Below are positions 19,169 to 28,008 of a stretch of DNA of 64,000 nucleotides, piece after piece. The stretch comes from Winogradskyella aurantia (GTDB lineage Bacteria; Bacteroidota; Bacteroidia; Flavobacteriales; Flavobacteriaceae). The notes under the pieces are model-generated. The model searched no databases and had not been told where the DNA came from. It worked only from the letters and a program-made list of their open reading frames with translations. The stretch is taken from the NCBI RefSeq assembly GCF_002266855.1, contig NZ_NGJN01000001.1, positions 310,001-374,000 on the forward strand, in the 5' to 3' direction. Numbering within the stretch: position 1 is the first letter of the stretch; each line of letters begins with the position of its first letter. The translations under genes were made by a program, and so were the position numbers.

Positions 19169-20074
19169 TTAAAAATAGCCTTGTCTCTTGCGGTCCTCCA
19201 TAGCTGATTCTGAGCGTTTATCATCACTTCTATTGCCTCGCTCCGTTTGACGCATTCCTGAGACTTCATCTGCAATCTTCTCTAAAGTATCGGCATCTGA
19301 CTCTATACCGCCCGTAATGGTGATATCTCCTAAGGTTCGAAATCTTACTTTCTTAACCACCACTTCTTCGTGTTCTTCAAGTACTAAGAACTCAGAATTT
19401 GGTATCCAAGAATTCTGTCTCCAAACAACCTGGCGCTCATGGGCAAAATACAAAGAAGGTATAGCGATATTTTCGCGCTTAATATAATTCCAAACATCCA
19501 TTTCCGTCCAATTGCTTATAGGAAAGGCTCTAAAGTGTTCTCCTTCGAAATACTTACCATTAAAAAGATTCCAAAGCTCTGGCCTCTGATTCTTGGGGTC
19601 CCACTGTCCAAAATCGTCCCTGTGAGAAAAGAATCGTTCTTTGGCTCTAGCTTTTTCTTCATCCCTTCTACCTCCACCGATAGCACAATCAATTTTATTT
19701 GACTCTATAGCATCGAGAAGCGTTGTGATTTGCAATGCATTACGTGTAGCGTTTTTACCTCGTTCCTCTGCAACACGCCCTTGGTCTATTGATTCTTGCA
19801 CAGACCCCACAATTAAGTCAACTCCAAGCTCCTTTATGATATCATCCCTGAATTGGATAGTTTCAGGAAAATTGTGACCTGTGTCTACATGCATTAAAGG
19901 GAATGGAATCTTTGATGGGTAAAATGCTTTTTTAGCCAAGTGGGTCACCAAAATGGAGTCTTTTCCTCCTGAGAATAATATAACTGGATTATCAAATTGG
20001 GCCCAAACTTCGCGCAAAACATAAATGGCCTCGCTCTCTAATTCATCTAAATAATTTAGGTAATACTTGCTCAT
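19169..20074 (-). CDS. cysD: Sulfate adenylyltransferase subunit 2
   Basis: Catalytic subunit of ATP sulfurylase, forming APS from sulfate and ATP. It is 301 residues, the usual length. The PP-loop VILFSGGKDSILVTHLA is near residues 31-47, followed by the conserved HVDTGHNFPET and GGGRRDEEKARAKER motifs and the TEMDVWNYI segment. The start codon overlaps the cysC stop as ATGA, and cysN follows after 16 bp. With cysC the three make PAPS. Confidence 0.96.
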   Translation of the reverse strand: MSKYYLNYLDELESEAIYVLREVWAQFDNPVILFSGGKDSILVTHLAKKAFYPSKIPFPLMHVDTGHNFPETIQFRDDIIKELGVDLIVGSVQESIDQGRVAEERGKNATRNALQITTLLDAIESNKIDCAIGGGRRDEEKARAKERFFSHRDDFGQWDPKNQRPELWNLFNGKYFEGEHFRAFPISNWTEMDVWNYIKRENIAIPSLYFAHERQVVWRQNSWIPNSEFLVLEEHEEVVVKKVRFRTLGDITITGGIESDADTLEKIADEVSGMRQTERGNRSDDKRSESAMEDRKRQGYF

Positions 20075-20670
20075 TTGTTCATTTTTAATTTTGAGTTGAT
20101 ATAATCTAAAACCTTTCTCACAGATTCGTCTACCGACTCAAATTCGGTTCTTATTTCTATATCTGGGTTTTCCGGAGCTTCGTAAGGTGCCGAAATTCCA
20201 GTCATGTTCTTGATTTGACCTTGTCGAGCTTTGTGGTAAAGCCCCTTTACATCTCGTTTCTCACACTCTTCAATTGAGGTGTTAACATAGATTTCAACAA
20301 AGTTATCAGAACTAACGATTTCACAAATATTTTTTCGATCTTTTTTATAAGGAGAAACAAAAGCAGCGAGGACCACAATGCCTGCATCTATCATTAAATT
20401 AGCCACTTCTGCTATTCTTCTTATGTTCTCAGATCTATCCACTGGAGAAAACGTTAAGTCCTTATTAATGCCATTTCGAATATTATCGCCGTCTAACACA
20501 TAGGTCCTTATGCCCTGTTCATGAAGCGCGTACTCAACAAGGTTGGCTATTGTAGACTTTCCTGAGCCTGACAAACCTGTAAACCAAATTAAAAATGAAT
20601 TATGCCTATTTTGGGATTGACGTTGAATCCTTGAGATTTGATAATTATGTGGAACAATATTTTTCTTCAT
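20071..20670 (-). CDS. cysC: Adenylylsulfate kinase (APS kinase)
   Basis: Phosphorylates APS to PAPS, the universal sulfate donor. The 199-residue protein has the P-loop WFTGLSGSGKST near residue 30, LDGDNIRNGINKDL near 60, the SENIRRIAEVA helix, and VSPYKKDR near 105. It is complete and unfused. It overlaps cysD by 4 bp and lies 3 bp downstream of the DUF2061 gene. No cysH (PAPS reductase) is in the window, so PAPS made here is plausibly meant for sulfation rather than cysteine synthesis. Confidence 0.95.
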   Translation of the reverse strand: MKKNIVPHNYQISRIQRQSQNRHNSFLIWFTGLSGSGKSTIANLVEYALHEQGIRTYVLDGDNIRNGINKDLTFSPVDRSENIRRIAEVANLMIDAGIVVLAAFVSPYKKDRKNICEIVSSDNFVEIYVNTSIEECEKRDVKGLYHKARQGQIKNMTGISAPYEAPENPDIEIRTEFESVDESVRKVLDYINSKLKMNK

Positions 20671-20673
20671 AAG

Positions 20674-21129
20674 TTATTTTCTTGTGCCAAATATAAAATT
20701 TCGAATTTTACCTAAAGGTAATTTCAACCATAACTTTTCATGAAAATAATATAGAATGAATTTGGTAAACAGTTCGGTTAAGGCGATATACAAAGCTACT
20801 TCATCAAAAGCTTTTAATATATAACCAGAAATAAGAAATGTTGTGGAGGTCGCCACAATTCGCCATGAAATAGATTTGTAAACCAGCTCGTAAGTTTCTG
20901 TTGCGCGCTTGTTGAGCACCTCCAGCCAAATCCTATCATGTATATAAAAAATAAACAACTTCAATAAAAACTCCGATGCTCCAATTTTCAGCGCATTATC
21001 CATGCTACATTGGCCCAACAAACAAGTAACTAATAGCACTACCAAAATGGTGTCTGTGGTGGCAATTATACGCCATGAGACACCTTTTAAAACACTTCGA
21101 ATATGTGAGGACTTTTTAAGTTTGGCCAT
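20674..21129 (-). CDS. Double-DUF2061 membrane protein
   Basis: A 151-residue membrane protein made of two similar halves. Each half has a basic RS/KSISWRI or KGVSWRIIATTDT entry followed by two hydrophobic helices, ending KLFIFYIHDRIWLEV in the first and KFILYYFHEKLWLKL in the second. This is the DUF2061 repeat, seen in other genomes beside cysC/cysN genes. It fits tightly between cysC (3 bp) and cysQ (0 bp). Function is unknown; a part in sulfate or PAPS handling at the membrane is inference. Confidence 0.83.
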   Translation of the reverse strand: MAKLKKSSHIRSVLKGVSWRIIATTDTILVVLLVTCLLGQCSMDNALKIGASEFLLKLFIFYIHDRIWLEVLNKRATETYELVYKSISWRIVATSTTFLISGYILKAFDEVALYIALTELFTKFILYYFHEKLWLKLPLGKIRNFIFGTRK

Positions 21130-21930
21130 CTATTGGTTTTTGGACACTATGAACCACGGGTTAAGAAGGTTCTCTTTATTGTAAAGTAGTGGTTTTTTTG
21201 TTTCCTCTGAAATAACTTCTATTCCTACTGCATTGCATATAGCTTGGCCAGCTGCAGTATCCCACTCCATTGTTGGTGCAAACCTGGGGTATACATCCGC
21301 ACTCCCTTCTGCCACAAGACAAAACTTCAATGAACTTCCTTTAGACACTATCTTAATATCTTTGCCACCTTTTTTTAAGTTTTCTACAAAATCTAAAGTC
21401 TCCTGGCTCATATGGGACCTACTGCCAACTACCTCAACAATACTTGAACCCGCAATCTTTGGATTTAGCCTTGAAGAACTATCCGCTACCTCACTTATGT
21501 TGGCGTTGTGTTTTTTAAGCTGGGACTTGAAAGCCTCCCCGCTTTCAACATTCCCAAAATATAAGGTCATGGTTGCCGGAACATAAATAACTCCATACAC
21601 GGGGTGTCCTTTTTCTACATAGGCTATATTAACCGTGAATTCACCATTTCGCTTAATGAACTCCTTGGTGCCATCTACAGGGTCAACTATCCAACATCGT
21701 TGCCAGCTCTTCCTATCCTCAAAATCAATTTGCCTATTTTCTTCGCTGATAATAGGTATTCTAGTAGGTTTTAAAAAAGAATTTATAATAGTGTTCGCTC
21801 TCGTATCTGCTTGGGTAAGGGGAGAATCATCTTCTTTATATTCAATCGCAATGTCCCCATTATAAATTTTCATTATTTCTTCACCGGCACTCAGTGCGGC
21901 TTGTATTGCGATTTCTAGGTGTATATTCAT
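21130..21930 (-). CDS. cysQ: 3'(2'),5'-bisphosphate nucleotidase
   Basis: Removes the 3'-phosphate from PAP, the inhibitory by-product left when PAPS donates sulfate. The 266-residue protein is of the inositol monophosphatase fold. It has the metal site SPLTQADTRAN near 36-46, IISEE near 60, the WIVDPVDGTKEF motif near 80 and the C-terminal EWDTAAGQAI motif near 221. It abuts the DUF2061 gene and overlaps rfbD by 4 bp, tying PAP recycling to the polysaccharide operon. Confidence 0.94.
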   Translation of the reverse strand: MNIHLEIAIQAALSAGEEIMKIYNGDIAIEYKEDDSPLTQADTRANTIINSFLKPTRIPIISEENRQIDFEDRKSWQRCWIVDPVDGTKEFIKRNGEFTVNIAYVEKGHPVYGVIYVPATMTLYFGNVESGEAFKSQLKKHNANISEVADSSSRLNPKIAGSSIVEVVGSRSHMSQETLDFVENLKKGGKDIKIVSKGSSLKFCLVAEGSADVYPRFAPTMEWDTAAGQAICNAVGIEVISEETKKPLLYNKENLLNPWFIVSKNQ

Positions 21931-22781
21931 TTTAGGTTCATTAATGCCAATTTAAGACTGTCTCTCCAGAATGGGATTTTATAGTCAAACGTTTCTTTTG
22001 TTTTTGTTGTGTCTAGAACACTAAATACAGGGCGTTGTGCGGGTGTTGGAAAGGACTCCGATTTAATTGCATTAACCGTAACATCAATGGCCTTTATTTC
22101 GAAAATTGCCTTTGCAAAATCATACCAACTTGCCACGCCAAGGTTGCTAAAATGATAGATGCCGTAATCTTCGCTGTCCTTTGTTATTAACTCTAAAATG
22201 AAATAGGCTAAATCCTTGGCATAGGTCGGTGTCCCAATTTGGTCAACCACAACTCTGAGTTCATTTCTATCTTCCGAAAGCCTAAGCATTGTTTTCATAA
22301 AATTGTTAGCGTACTCCGAATATAACCAAGAGGTTCTTACTATAAAATAACGCGATAGAAAATCTTTAATTACATTCTCCCCGTCTAATTTTGTTTTACC
22401 ATAAACACTCAATGGGTTGGCCTTGATTTTCTCTGTGTAGGCTATATTCTGTTTGCCATCAAAAACAAAATCTGTTGAAATATGTAATAATTTAGCACCA
22501 GCCTCTTCTGATGCTTTGGCTAAATGTCTAACCCCTTCTACATTTATTGACTTAGCTTTATCAACCTCGGTTTCTGCCTTATCCACCGCTGTATAAGCAG
22601 CGCAATTAATACACCAATCAAATTTATGCGTTTTGAAATAGTCGCTAACAGTTTGTGAATCTGTAATATTTAATTCCGCAATATCTGTAAAATGAAATTC
22701 AAAATCATTAAATGCATCACTTATACTTTGCAGACACCGGCCTAATTGCCCTTTAGCTCCAGTAACTAAAACTTGTTTCAT
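21927..22781 (-). CDS. rfbD: dTDP-4-dehydrorhamnose reductase
   Basis: Last step of dTDP-L-rhamnose synthesis, an NAD(P)H-dependent reduction. The 284-residue short-chain dehydrogenase-like protein has the Rossmann motif GAKGQLGRCL at the N-terminus, the INCAAYTAVDKAE segment near 58, the STDFVFDG motif near 102 and the catalytic YGKTK near 127. It overlaps cysQ and rfbC by 4 bp each, forming a compact rfbB-A-C-D unit. Confidence 0.95.
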   Translation of the reverse strand: MKQVLVTGAKGQLGRCLQSISDAFNDFEFHFTDIAELNITDSQTVSDYFKTHKFDWCINCAAYTAVDKAETEVDKAKSINVEGVRHLAKASEEAGAKLLHISTDFVFDGKQNIAYTEKIKANPLSVYGKTKLDGENVIKDFLSRYFIVRTSWLYSEYANNFMKTMLRLSEDRNELRVVVDQIGTPTYAKDLAYFILELITKDSEDYGIYHFSNLGVASWYDFAKAIFEIKAIDVTVNAIKSESFPTPAQRPVFSVLDTTKTKETFDYKIPFWRDSLKLALMNLK

Positions 22782-23323
22782 ATATTAAGATCTTGAAGCT
22801 TAGGAAGTACTAAGTCTTTTTCTGAAACGATGAAATCAGCTTCGTCTAATTTCCAATCTATATTTAAATCGGGATCGTTGAAGATTATTCCTCCTTCTGA
22901 GCCTTTGTCATAGTAGTTATCGCATTTATATGCGAAAATAGCTGTGTCGCTTAAGACAATATAACCGTGTGCAAAACCACGTGGAACAAAAAGTTGCTTT
23001 TTATTGGATTCGGTGAGTTCAATAGCAAAATATTTTCCGTACGTTTTTGAGCCTGGTCTTATGTCAACTACTATATCTAAGATTTCGCCCTTTATGACAC
23101 GAACTAATTTAGCCTGAGCCTTGTCACCTGTTTGAAAATGTAAGCCTCTCAACACGCCTTTTGTCGAAAACGATTCATTGTCCTGAATAAAATTGATATT
23201 TAACCCCGTTACATCGTTAAAAGTACGCTGATTGAATGATTCAAAAAAATAGCCTCTTTTATCCTGAAATACCTTAGGCTTTAACACCAAACAACCTTCA
23301 AGATTTGTTTTTTCTATCTCCAT
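22778..23323 (-). CDS. rfbC: dTDP-4-dehydrorhamnose 3,5-epimerase
   Basis: Epimerises dTDP-4-keto-6-deoxyglucose at C3 and C5. The 181-residue cupin protein has the conserved FFESFNQRTF start, GVLRGLHFQ near residue 52 with the catalytic His, the VVDIRPGSKTYGK segment and FVPRGFAHGYIVLSD near 112. It overlaps rfbD by 4 bp and lies 2 bp after rfbA. Confidence 0.96.
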   Translation of the reverse strand: MEIEKTNLEGCLVLKPKVFQDKRGYFFESFNQRTFNDVTGLNINFIQDNESFSTKGVLRGLHFQTGDKAQAKLVRVIKGEILDIVVDIRPGSKTYGKYFAIELTESNKKQLFVPRGFAHGYIVLSDTAIFAYKCDNYYDKGSEGGIIFNDPDLNIDWKLDEADFIVSEKDLVLPKLQDLNI

Positions 23324-23325
23324 AC

Positions 23326-24189
23326 CTAAGATTCTAATATGCCCAGTAAATGTTTGCCGTAACCACTTTTAACCAATGGCTGAATTATTGCGCGAAATTC
23401 AGCTTTGGATATATATCCCATTTTATAAGCAGCTTCTTCAATGGCGCCAATTTTTAAACCTTGGCGCTCCTCTATTACCTGAACAAACTGAGACGCCTGC
23501 ATTAAGGACTTAAAGGTGCCCGTGTCTAACCAAGCGGTTCCTTTATCTAAAACACTTACGTTCAACTTCCCTTGTCTGAGATATTCTTTGTTGATATCTG
23601 TTATTTCTAATTCTCCCCTATGGCTAGGTTTAATATTTTTAGCAATATCAACAACCGAATTATCGTAGAAATAAATACCGGGAACTGCATAATTGGATTT
23701 AGGTTTTTTAGGTTTTTCCTCAATGGAAACCGCTACGCCATTACTGTCAAAATCAACAACGCCATAGCGTTCTGGATCATGTACATGATAGGCATAAATT
23801 ATCCCTCCATCAGGGTCATTGTTTTGTTGCAGTAAATCTGCCAGTCCCGTTCCATAAAAGATATTATCGCCTAAAATTAACGCGACCTTATCGTCTGCAA
23901 TGAACTCCTCTCCTATGATAAAAGCTTCAGCAAGACCGTTAGGCGCTTCTTGCACTGCATATTCAAACCGACAACCGAATTTTGACCCATCTCCCAATAA
24001 TTCCTTAAACAGCGGTAAATGCTCTGGTGTTGAAATTATTAAGATTTCTTTTATACCTGACCACATAAGTGTCGATAATGGATAATAGATCATGGGCTTA
24101 TCATAGATAGGCATTAACTGCTTACTAACTGCTAAAGTTAGTGGATGCAACCTAGTACCTGAGCCACCTGCAAGTATTATTCCTTTCAT
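23326..24189 (-). CDS. rfbA: Glucose-1-phosphate thymidylyltransferase
   Basis: Makes dTDP-glucose from dTTP and glucose-1-phosphate, the first committed step to dTDP-rhamnose. The 287-residue protein begins with the nucleotidyltransferase signature [14 protein letters not shown], followed by [27 protein letters not shown] near 105 and the [13 protein letters not shown] motif GELEITDIN near 192. The start overlaps rfbB by 4 bp. Confidence 0.97.
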   Translation of the reverse strand: MKGIILAGGSGTRLHPLTLAVSKQLMPIYDKPMIYYPLSTLMWSGIKEILIISTPEHLPLFKELLGDGSKFGCRFEYAVQEAPNGLAEAFIIGEEFIADDKVALILGDNIFYGTGLADLLQQNNDPDGGIIYAYHVHDPERYGVVDFDSNGVAVSIEEKPKKPKSNYAVPGIYFYDNSVVDIAKNIKPSHRGELEITDINKEYLRQGKLNVSVLDKGTAWLDTGTFKSLMQASQFVQVIEERQGLKIGAIEEAAYKMGYISKAEFRAIIQPLVKSGYGKHLLGILES

Positions 24190-25238
24190 TTCTGATATTG
24201 TTTTTTATAATAGTCTTGGTATGCGCCTGTTGTAACATGTAATAACCACTCCTTATTGTTTAAATACCAATCTATAGTTTGAGAGAGGCCTTCCTCAAAA
24301 GTAACGGATGGGCTCCAGTTCAATTCCTTGTTAATTTTGGTTGCATCAATAGCGTATCTCAAATCATGTCCTGGCCTATCCTTAACATAAGTTATAAGGC
24401 TTTCGGAAGTGCCTTCTGCTCTATTTAACTTAATGTCCATTTGTTTGCATAGCAACTTCACCAGGTCAATGTTCTTCCACTCGTTAAATCCCCCAATGTT
24501 ATAGGTCTCTTTGTTGTTTCCTTGATGAAAAACGAGGTCTATGGCCGCGGCATGGTCAAGTACATAGAGCCAATCGCGGGTGTAATTACCATCACCATAC
24601 ACGGGAAGAGGGCTATTATTGATGATATTATTTATAAAAAGTGGTATTAATTTCTCCGGGAATTGGTTTGGCCCATAATTATTTGAGCAATTGGTTATCA
24701 CAAAAGGCAGTTTATATGTTTCTCCATAAGCTCTCACAAAATGGTCAGAACTGGCTTTTGAAGCAGAATATGGTGAATTTGGCGCATATGGCGTACTCTC
24801 CGTAAATAGTCCTTTTAACCCTAAAGTACCATAAACCTCATCTGTACTTATATGGTAAAAGCGTTTATCCTTAAAATCGTCAGCCCAAAGATATCTGAAG
24901 GCGTTTAGTAAGTTTAAGGTTCCTATAATATTGGTCTTTACAAAAATCAATGGGTCTTCAATGGACCTGTCCACATGAGACTCTGCAGCTAAATGAATTA
25001 CAGCGTCAAAGCGATATGATTGAAAGAGATCATTAATTTTTTGCTCATCATTAATGTCTGCCTTAATGAACGTGTAGTTGGGTTTTTGCTCAATATCTTT
25101 TAAATTCTCTAAATTTCCAGCATAGGTTAGCACGTCCAAATTATAAATATGATAATCTGGGTATTTATTAACGAAAAGCCTAACCACATGCGACCCAATG
25201 AAACCAGCTCCTCCGGTAATTAAAATTTTTTTAGTCAT
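24186..25238 (-). CDS. rfbB: dTDP-glucose 4,6-dehydratase
   Basis: Converts dTDP-glucose to dTDP-4-keto-6-deoxyglucose with bound NAD. The 350-residue extended SDR has [12 protein letters not shown] at the N-terminus, [12 protein letters not shown] near 82, the active-site STDEVYG near 131, and the catalytic [10 protein letters not shown] near 157. Its first 8 bp overlap the end of the Wzz-like gene. The four rfb genes are all present and complete, so L-rhamnose is an expected building block. Confidence 0.97.
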   Translation of the reverse strand: MTKKILITGGAGFIGSHVVRLFVNKYPDYHIYNLDVLTYAGNLENLKDIEQKPNYTFIKADINDEQKINDLFQSYRFDAVIHLAAESHVDRSIEDPLIFVKTNIIGTLNLLNAFRYLWADDFKDKRFYHISTDEVYGTLGLKGLFTESTPYAPNSPYSASKASSDHFVRAYGETYKLPFVITNCSNNYGPNQFPEKLIPLFINNIINNSPLPVYGDGNYTRDWLYVLDHAAAIDLVFHQGNNKETYNIGGFNEWKNIDLVKLLCKQMDIKLNRAEGTSESLITYVKDRPGHDLRYAIDATKINKELNWSPSVTFEEGLSQTIDWYLNNKEWLLHVTTGAYQDYYKKQYQK

Positions 25239-26283
25239 AGTTCTTTATAAAGTTAAAGACCTTAATACCGAAAAAAGCAAAGAATAATCCAATTAAGGCT
25301 AAAACAGGTAATAATAAGGTGAAGTTCTGTTTAAAACTAACCTCTTTAGACCCTATTCCATCAAAATTAGACAACACGTCGTAGTATGTGTTTTCTTCTG
25401 CCAATGTTGTTCTTAAATTCTTCAAAGCTTGTCTTATCTCAAGTTCCTTCAATAGTACTTCGTATTCTTTGGTCTCTGTCTTAGATTCCTGTAGGGGCAA
25501 GCTAGAACCAAAATCTATAGATAATTTACTCCGCTCAGATTCATTTTTTAAAACTTCTAAATATGTTTTTTGAATTGTATCTAAGCGTTTTAATTGTTGT
25601 TCTAAACTCTGAATTTCAATGTCGGAAATGGTATCTCTTCTAGCTTTAATTTTCTCTGATAATTCATTAATAAAGGTTTTCCTCAATCCAGGTTCAAGGT
25701 TAGGAAAAATATCTTTTCTGTAAGATTTCGCTATTATAGTATAAACATCACCTGAAAATAAATCCCTGTTTTCAACATATTGCTCATAAGTCAAACTATC
25801 TACAAGAGATGTGTCTACAGATTGTATGTATTCATCGTACTCTTGAAATAGTTTGTTGGGGGATTCGGGACCCTGCTTTAAATCAAACCGTTTTAAAGAT
25901 TTAGCCTCAACAGTATCTATCTCAAATATATCAGCAAGAACGTCTAGTCGTTCAGAATTTATTAACTCATTGAAATAATCAATATTATTTGATAATTGAT
26001 ATTTAGAGTCAAAATAAGGCTTAACAATCATGTCGGAGGTGTAAATTGGCTTTTCTAGCTTTTCATAAACGAAACCCAAAATAGCTGCGCCCAAAACCAC
26101 TAGTGATACGAGTTTAAAATTTACTACAAATGGTTTTATTAGATATATTATAGCTGAGAATATGCCCTTTAAGATTTTTCCAATAAATTCAAATAACCGA
26201 TTGAAAAGCTTTCCTATAGCATTGAATAATTGACCTAAATCAACCTCCTCATTTTGATTATTTTGTGGTAATTTCTCACTCAT
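25231..26283 (-). CDS. Wzz-like chain-length / LPS biosynthesis protein
   Basis: A 350-residue inner-membrane protein with a short acidic N-terminus, an amphipathic and hydrophobic region around residues 25-75, a long periplasmic helical region rich in Leu, Lys and Glu, and a final helix near 320-345 followed by a short tail. This layout matches Wzz/polysaccharide co-polymerase proteins, which set chain length. No Walker motifs or Tyr-rich tail follow, so it lacks a BY-kinase domain. It lies 3 bp after the gene at 26287 and overlaps rfbB by 8 bp. Confidence 0.78.
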   Translation of the reverse strand: MSEKLPQNNQNEEVDLGQLFNAIGKLFNRLFEFIGKILKGIFSAIIYLIKPFVVNFKLVSLVVLGAAILGFVYEKLEKPIYTSDMIVKPYFDSKYQLSNNIDYFNELINSERLDVLADIFEIDTVEAKSLKRFDLKQGPESPNKLFQEYDEYIQSVDTSLVDSLTYEQYVENRDLFSGDVYTIIAKSYRKDIFPNLEPGLRKTFINELSEKIKARRDTISDIEIQSLEQQLKRLDTIQKTYLEVLKNESERSKLSIDFGSSLPLQESKTETKEYEVLLKELEIRQALKNLRTTLAEENTYYDVLSNFDGIGSKEVSFKQNFTLLLPVLALIGLFFAFFGIKVFNFIKNYD

Positions 26284-26286
26284 ATA

Positions 26287-27981
26287 TTATGAATTAAATA
26301 TTTGCTCTAAGATTTTTTTAGTTATCACGTATGTTGGCCTTACTCCTGCGGTACCTAACCCTCCAGAAGCTAAGGTGCTGCCCGTCTCTAAGGGGTTGTC
26401 ACTGGCATAATAAGCATAGCGCACTTTGACATTCTCATTGATACTTCCCCTCACTCTAGATGCAGCTTGGATAGCTTTTTGGTAATGGGCCCCTTCCATC
26501 TCAAGCCCTATGACATTCCAAGTAGATTTCTTAAAAAACTTCAAGATCTCTTTGTTCTGTAGTGAGGTCCCTAAAACAGTAACCATAGTGCCCTCATACA
26601 CATCGACATTGCAATCTACTAAATCGTTTTTAGTTAGTTCATTTTTGAAAGGATAATTATCCGCTGTGCCTTCAAAAATATGTGCTGTTGGTATCATAAC
26701 ATCACCCTTGCCTCCTTGTAAAATCCCGGCCTTCCCCATTATTGAGATTGATTTTACATCTAGATGAACCATATCTCCATTAATTTTAATTGGTTTCAAT
26801 AGTTCATCCATAGTCTCATAGGCCTGCTCCCCAAAGGCGTAGTCCATCACAAGAATTACAGCTTTATTTCTTTTATCCTTTTCTAAATATTCAAATTTTG
26901 TCTTCGAAAAATCTATTTTATCGGTATCAAAGATTTGCACATCAATATTAGTTCCCGACCCGTCTTTGATGTATGTCATGCCTTGTTGCAACGCCATCTT
27001 TTCAACTTTATTGCGCATAGTCTTGTTCTTAGGGTCGCTTAAGGCCTCATAAATATCAAAAATATCAGTCTTAGTGCTTGTTGGCTTTAGCGCTGCCTTT
27101 GCAAAAACTGAGTTCATGACACTATGCATATTGGCACTTATAATATGAATTGGCCGTTGCAACAATCCATTTTTATCTAAAACAGATTTGATGTTATTTG
27201 CCCAGATTTCGCCATAGATATGATGGCCAAGCCTTTCCCTTAGAACAGGGCTAAAGGTTATGGTTCGCTTTTTATCATTTAGAGATTCTTCAATGGCTAG
27301 TTTACCTATCCAATAAACAATGTTCAAAAGGCGTTCTGGCTGTGTTTCTGTTGCAAATTTTGGATAGGCCTCCGTTATTTCATTGAAGGTTCTTCCCAAG
27401 ATATTGGCCGTATGTGTTATAGCAACTTCCCGTTCCTTTTGTGTTAGTTTTTTGGTAGATCTTATGGCATTTTCCAATTTTTGCCAATCCCTTATCGCTG
27501 CCCCTTCCTCGTTAATCAAAACACGTTTACGTATTTTGTGCGACTCTACAAACAAAAAGGTGAGGTGCGTAAGGATATCGTAAATTTCTGAGCGCCCTCT
27601 AGTAATTTCAATATTCATTTGCTCATCATCTATACGATAACAATTCCGTCTTCTTTTCGGTGGTACAATGGGTTTAAAGTGTGAACTGCCATAACCCTCA
27701 TCACTTGTTAAGTTAATAAACCGACATTCCTCAATACCTTGTGGTAATCTGTCTATGACGTATAATAAACCATCTAGCTCTGCTTTCTCTTCACCTATAG
27801 AGCCGTAAATTTCCGGTCTTAATACAAGAAGGGCCTCTCTTAAGGTTTCACCAGAAACACCCATGGGTTTGTAAAAGCCACGATTAAATAAATGGCGCAT
27901 GGTAATGTACATGCGCTCTATGGCATTTGAACTTTCTTGGGCTCTAGTTCTTCCTTCTTTTTTCTTGCTCGTTGTGCTCAT
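26287..27981 (-). CDS. Uncharacterised protein (DUF6909-like) with nucleoside-phosphorylase-like C-terminus
   Basis: A 564-residue soluble protein, conserved in flavobacteria as an uncharacterised family (probably DUF6909; this name is from memory). The N-terminal ~350 residues are helical and basic and I do not recognise them. From about residue 370 the sequence reads like a PNP/UDP phosphorylase fold: a strand ILVMDYAFG, SIMGKAGILQGGKGDVMIP near 413-431, GLEMEGAHY near 492-500 (compare the EMEGA motif), and ASDNP near 526 in the position of the catalytic Asp. It precedes the Wzz-like gene by 3 bp. Activity on a nucleoside or nucleotide is inference. Confidence 0.7.
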   Translation of the reverse strand: MSTTSKKKEGRTRAQESSNAIERMYITMRHLFNRGFYKPMGVSGETLREALLVLRPEIYGSIGEEKAELDGLLYVIDRLPQGIEECRFINLTSDEGYGSSHFKPIVPPKRRRNCYRIDDEQMNIEITRGRSEIYDILTHLTFLFVESHKIRKRVLINEEGAAIRDWQKLENAIRSTKKLTQKEREVAITHTANILGRTFNEITEAYPKFATETQPERLLNIVYWIGKLAIEESLNDKKRTITFSPVLRERLGHHIYGEIWANNIKSVLDKNGLLQRPIHIISANMHSVMNSVFAKAALKPTSTKTDIFDIYEALSDPKNKTMRNKVEKMALQQGMTYIKDGSGTNIDVQIFDTDKIDFSKTKFEYLEKDKRNKAVILVMDYAFGEQAYETMDELLKPIKINGDMVHLDVKSISIMGKAGILQGGKGDVMIPTAHIFEGTADNYPFKNELTKNDLVDCNVDVYEGTMVTVLGTSLQNKEILKFFKKSTWNVIGLEMEGAHYQKAIQAASRVRGSINENVKVRYAYYASDNPLETGSTLASGGLGTAGVRPTYVITKKILEQIFNS

Positions 27982-28008
27982 TATTTGATTCAGCCAGTAA
28001 ATATACCT

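Noticed and set aside
19153-19275. Extended N-terminus of cysN
   Set aside because: The extra 41 codons lie mostly within the end of cysD and lack family sequence; the GTPase fold begins at the ATG at 19152.
22977-22988. A partial parS-like sequence CCACGTGGAACA
   Set aside because: It matches only 12 of 16 positions and encodes the conserved FVPRGFAHG motif of rfbC, so coding constraint explains it.
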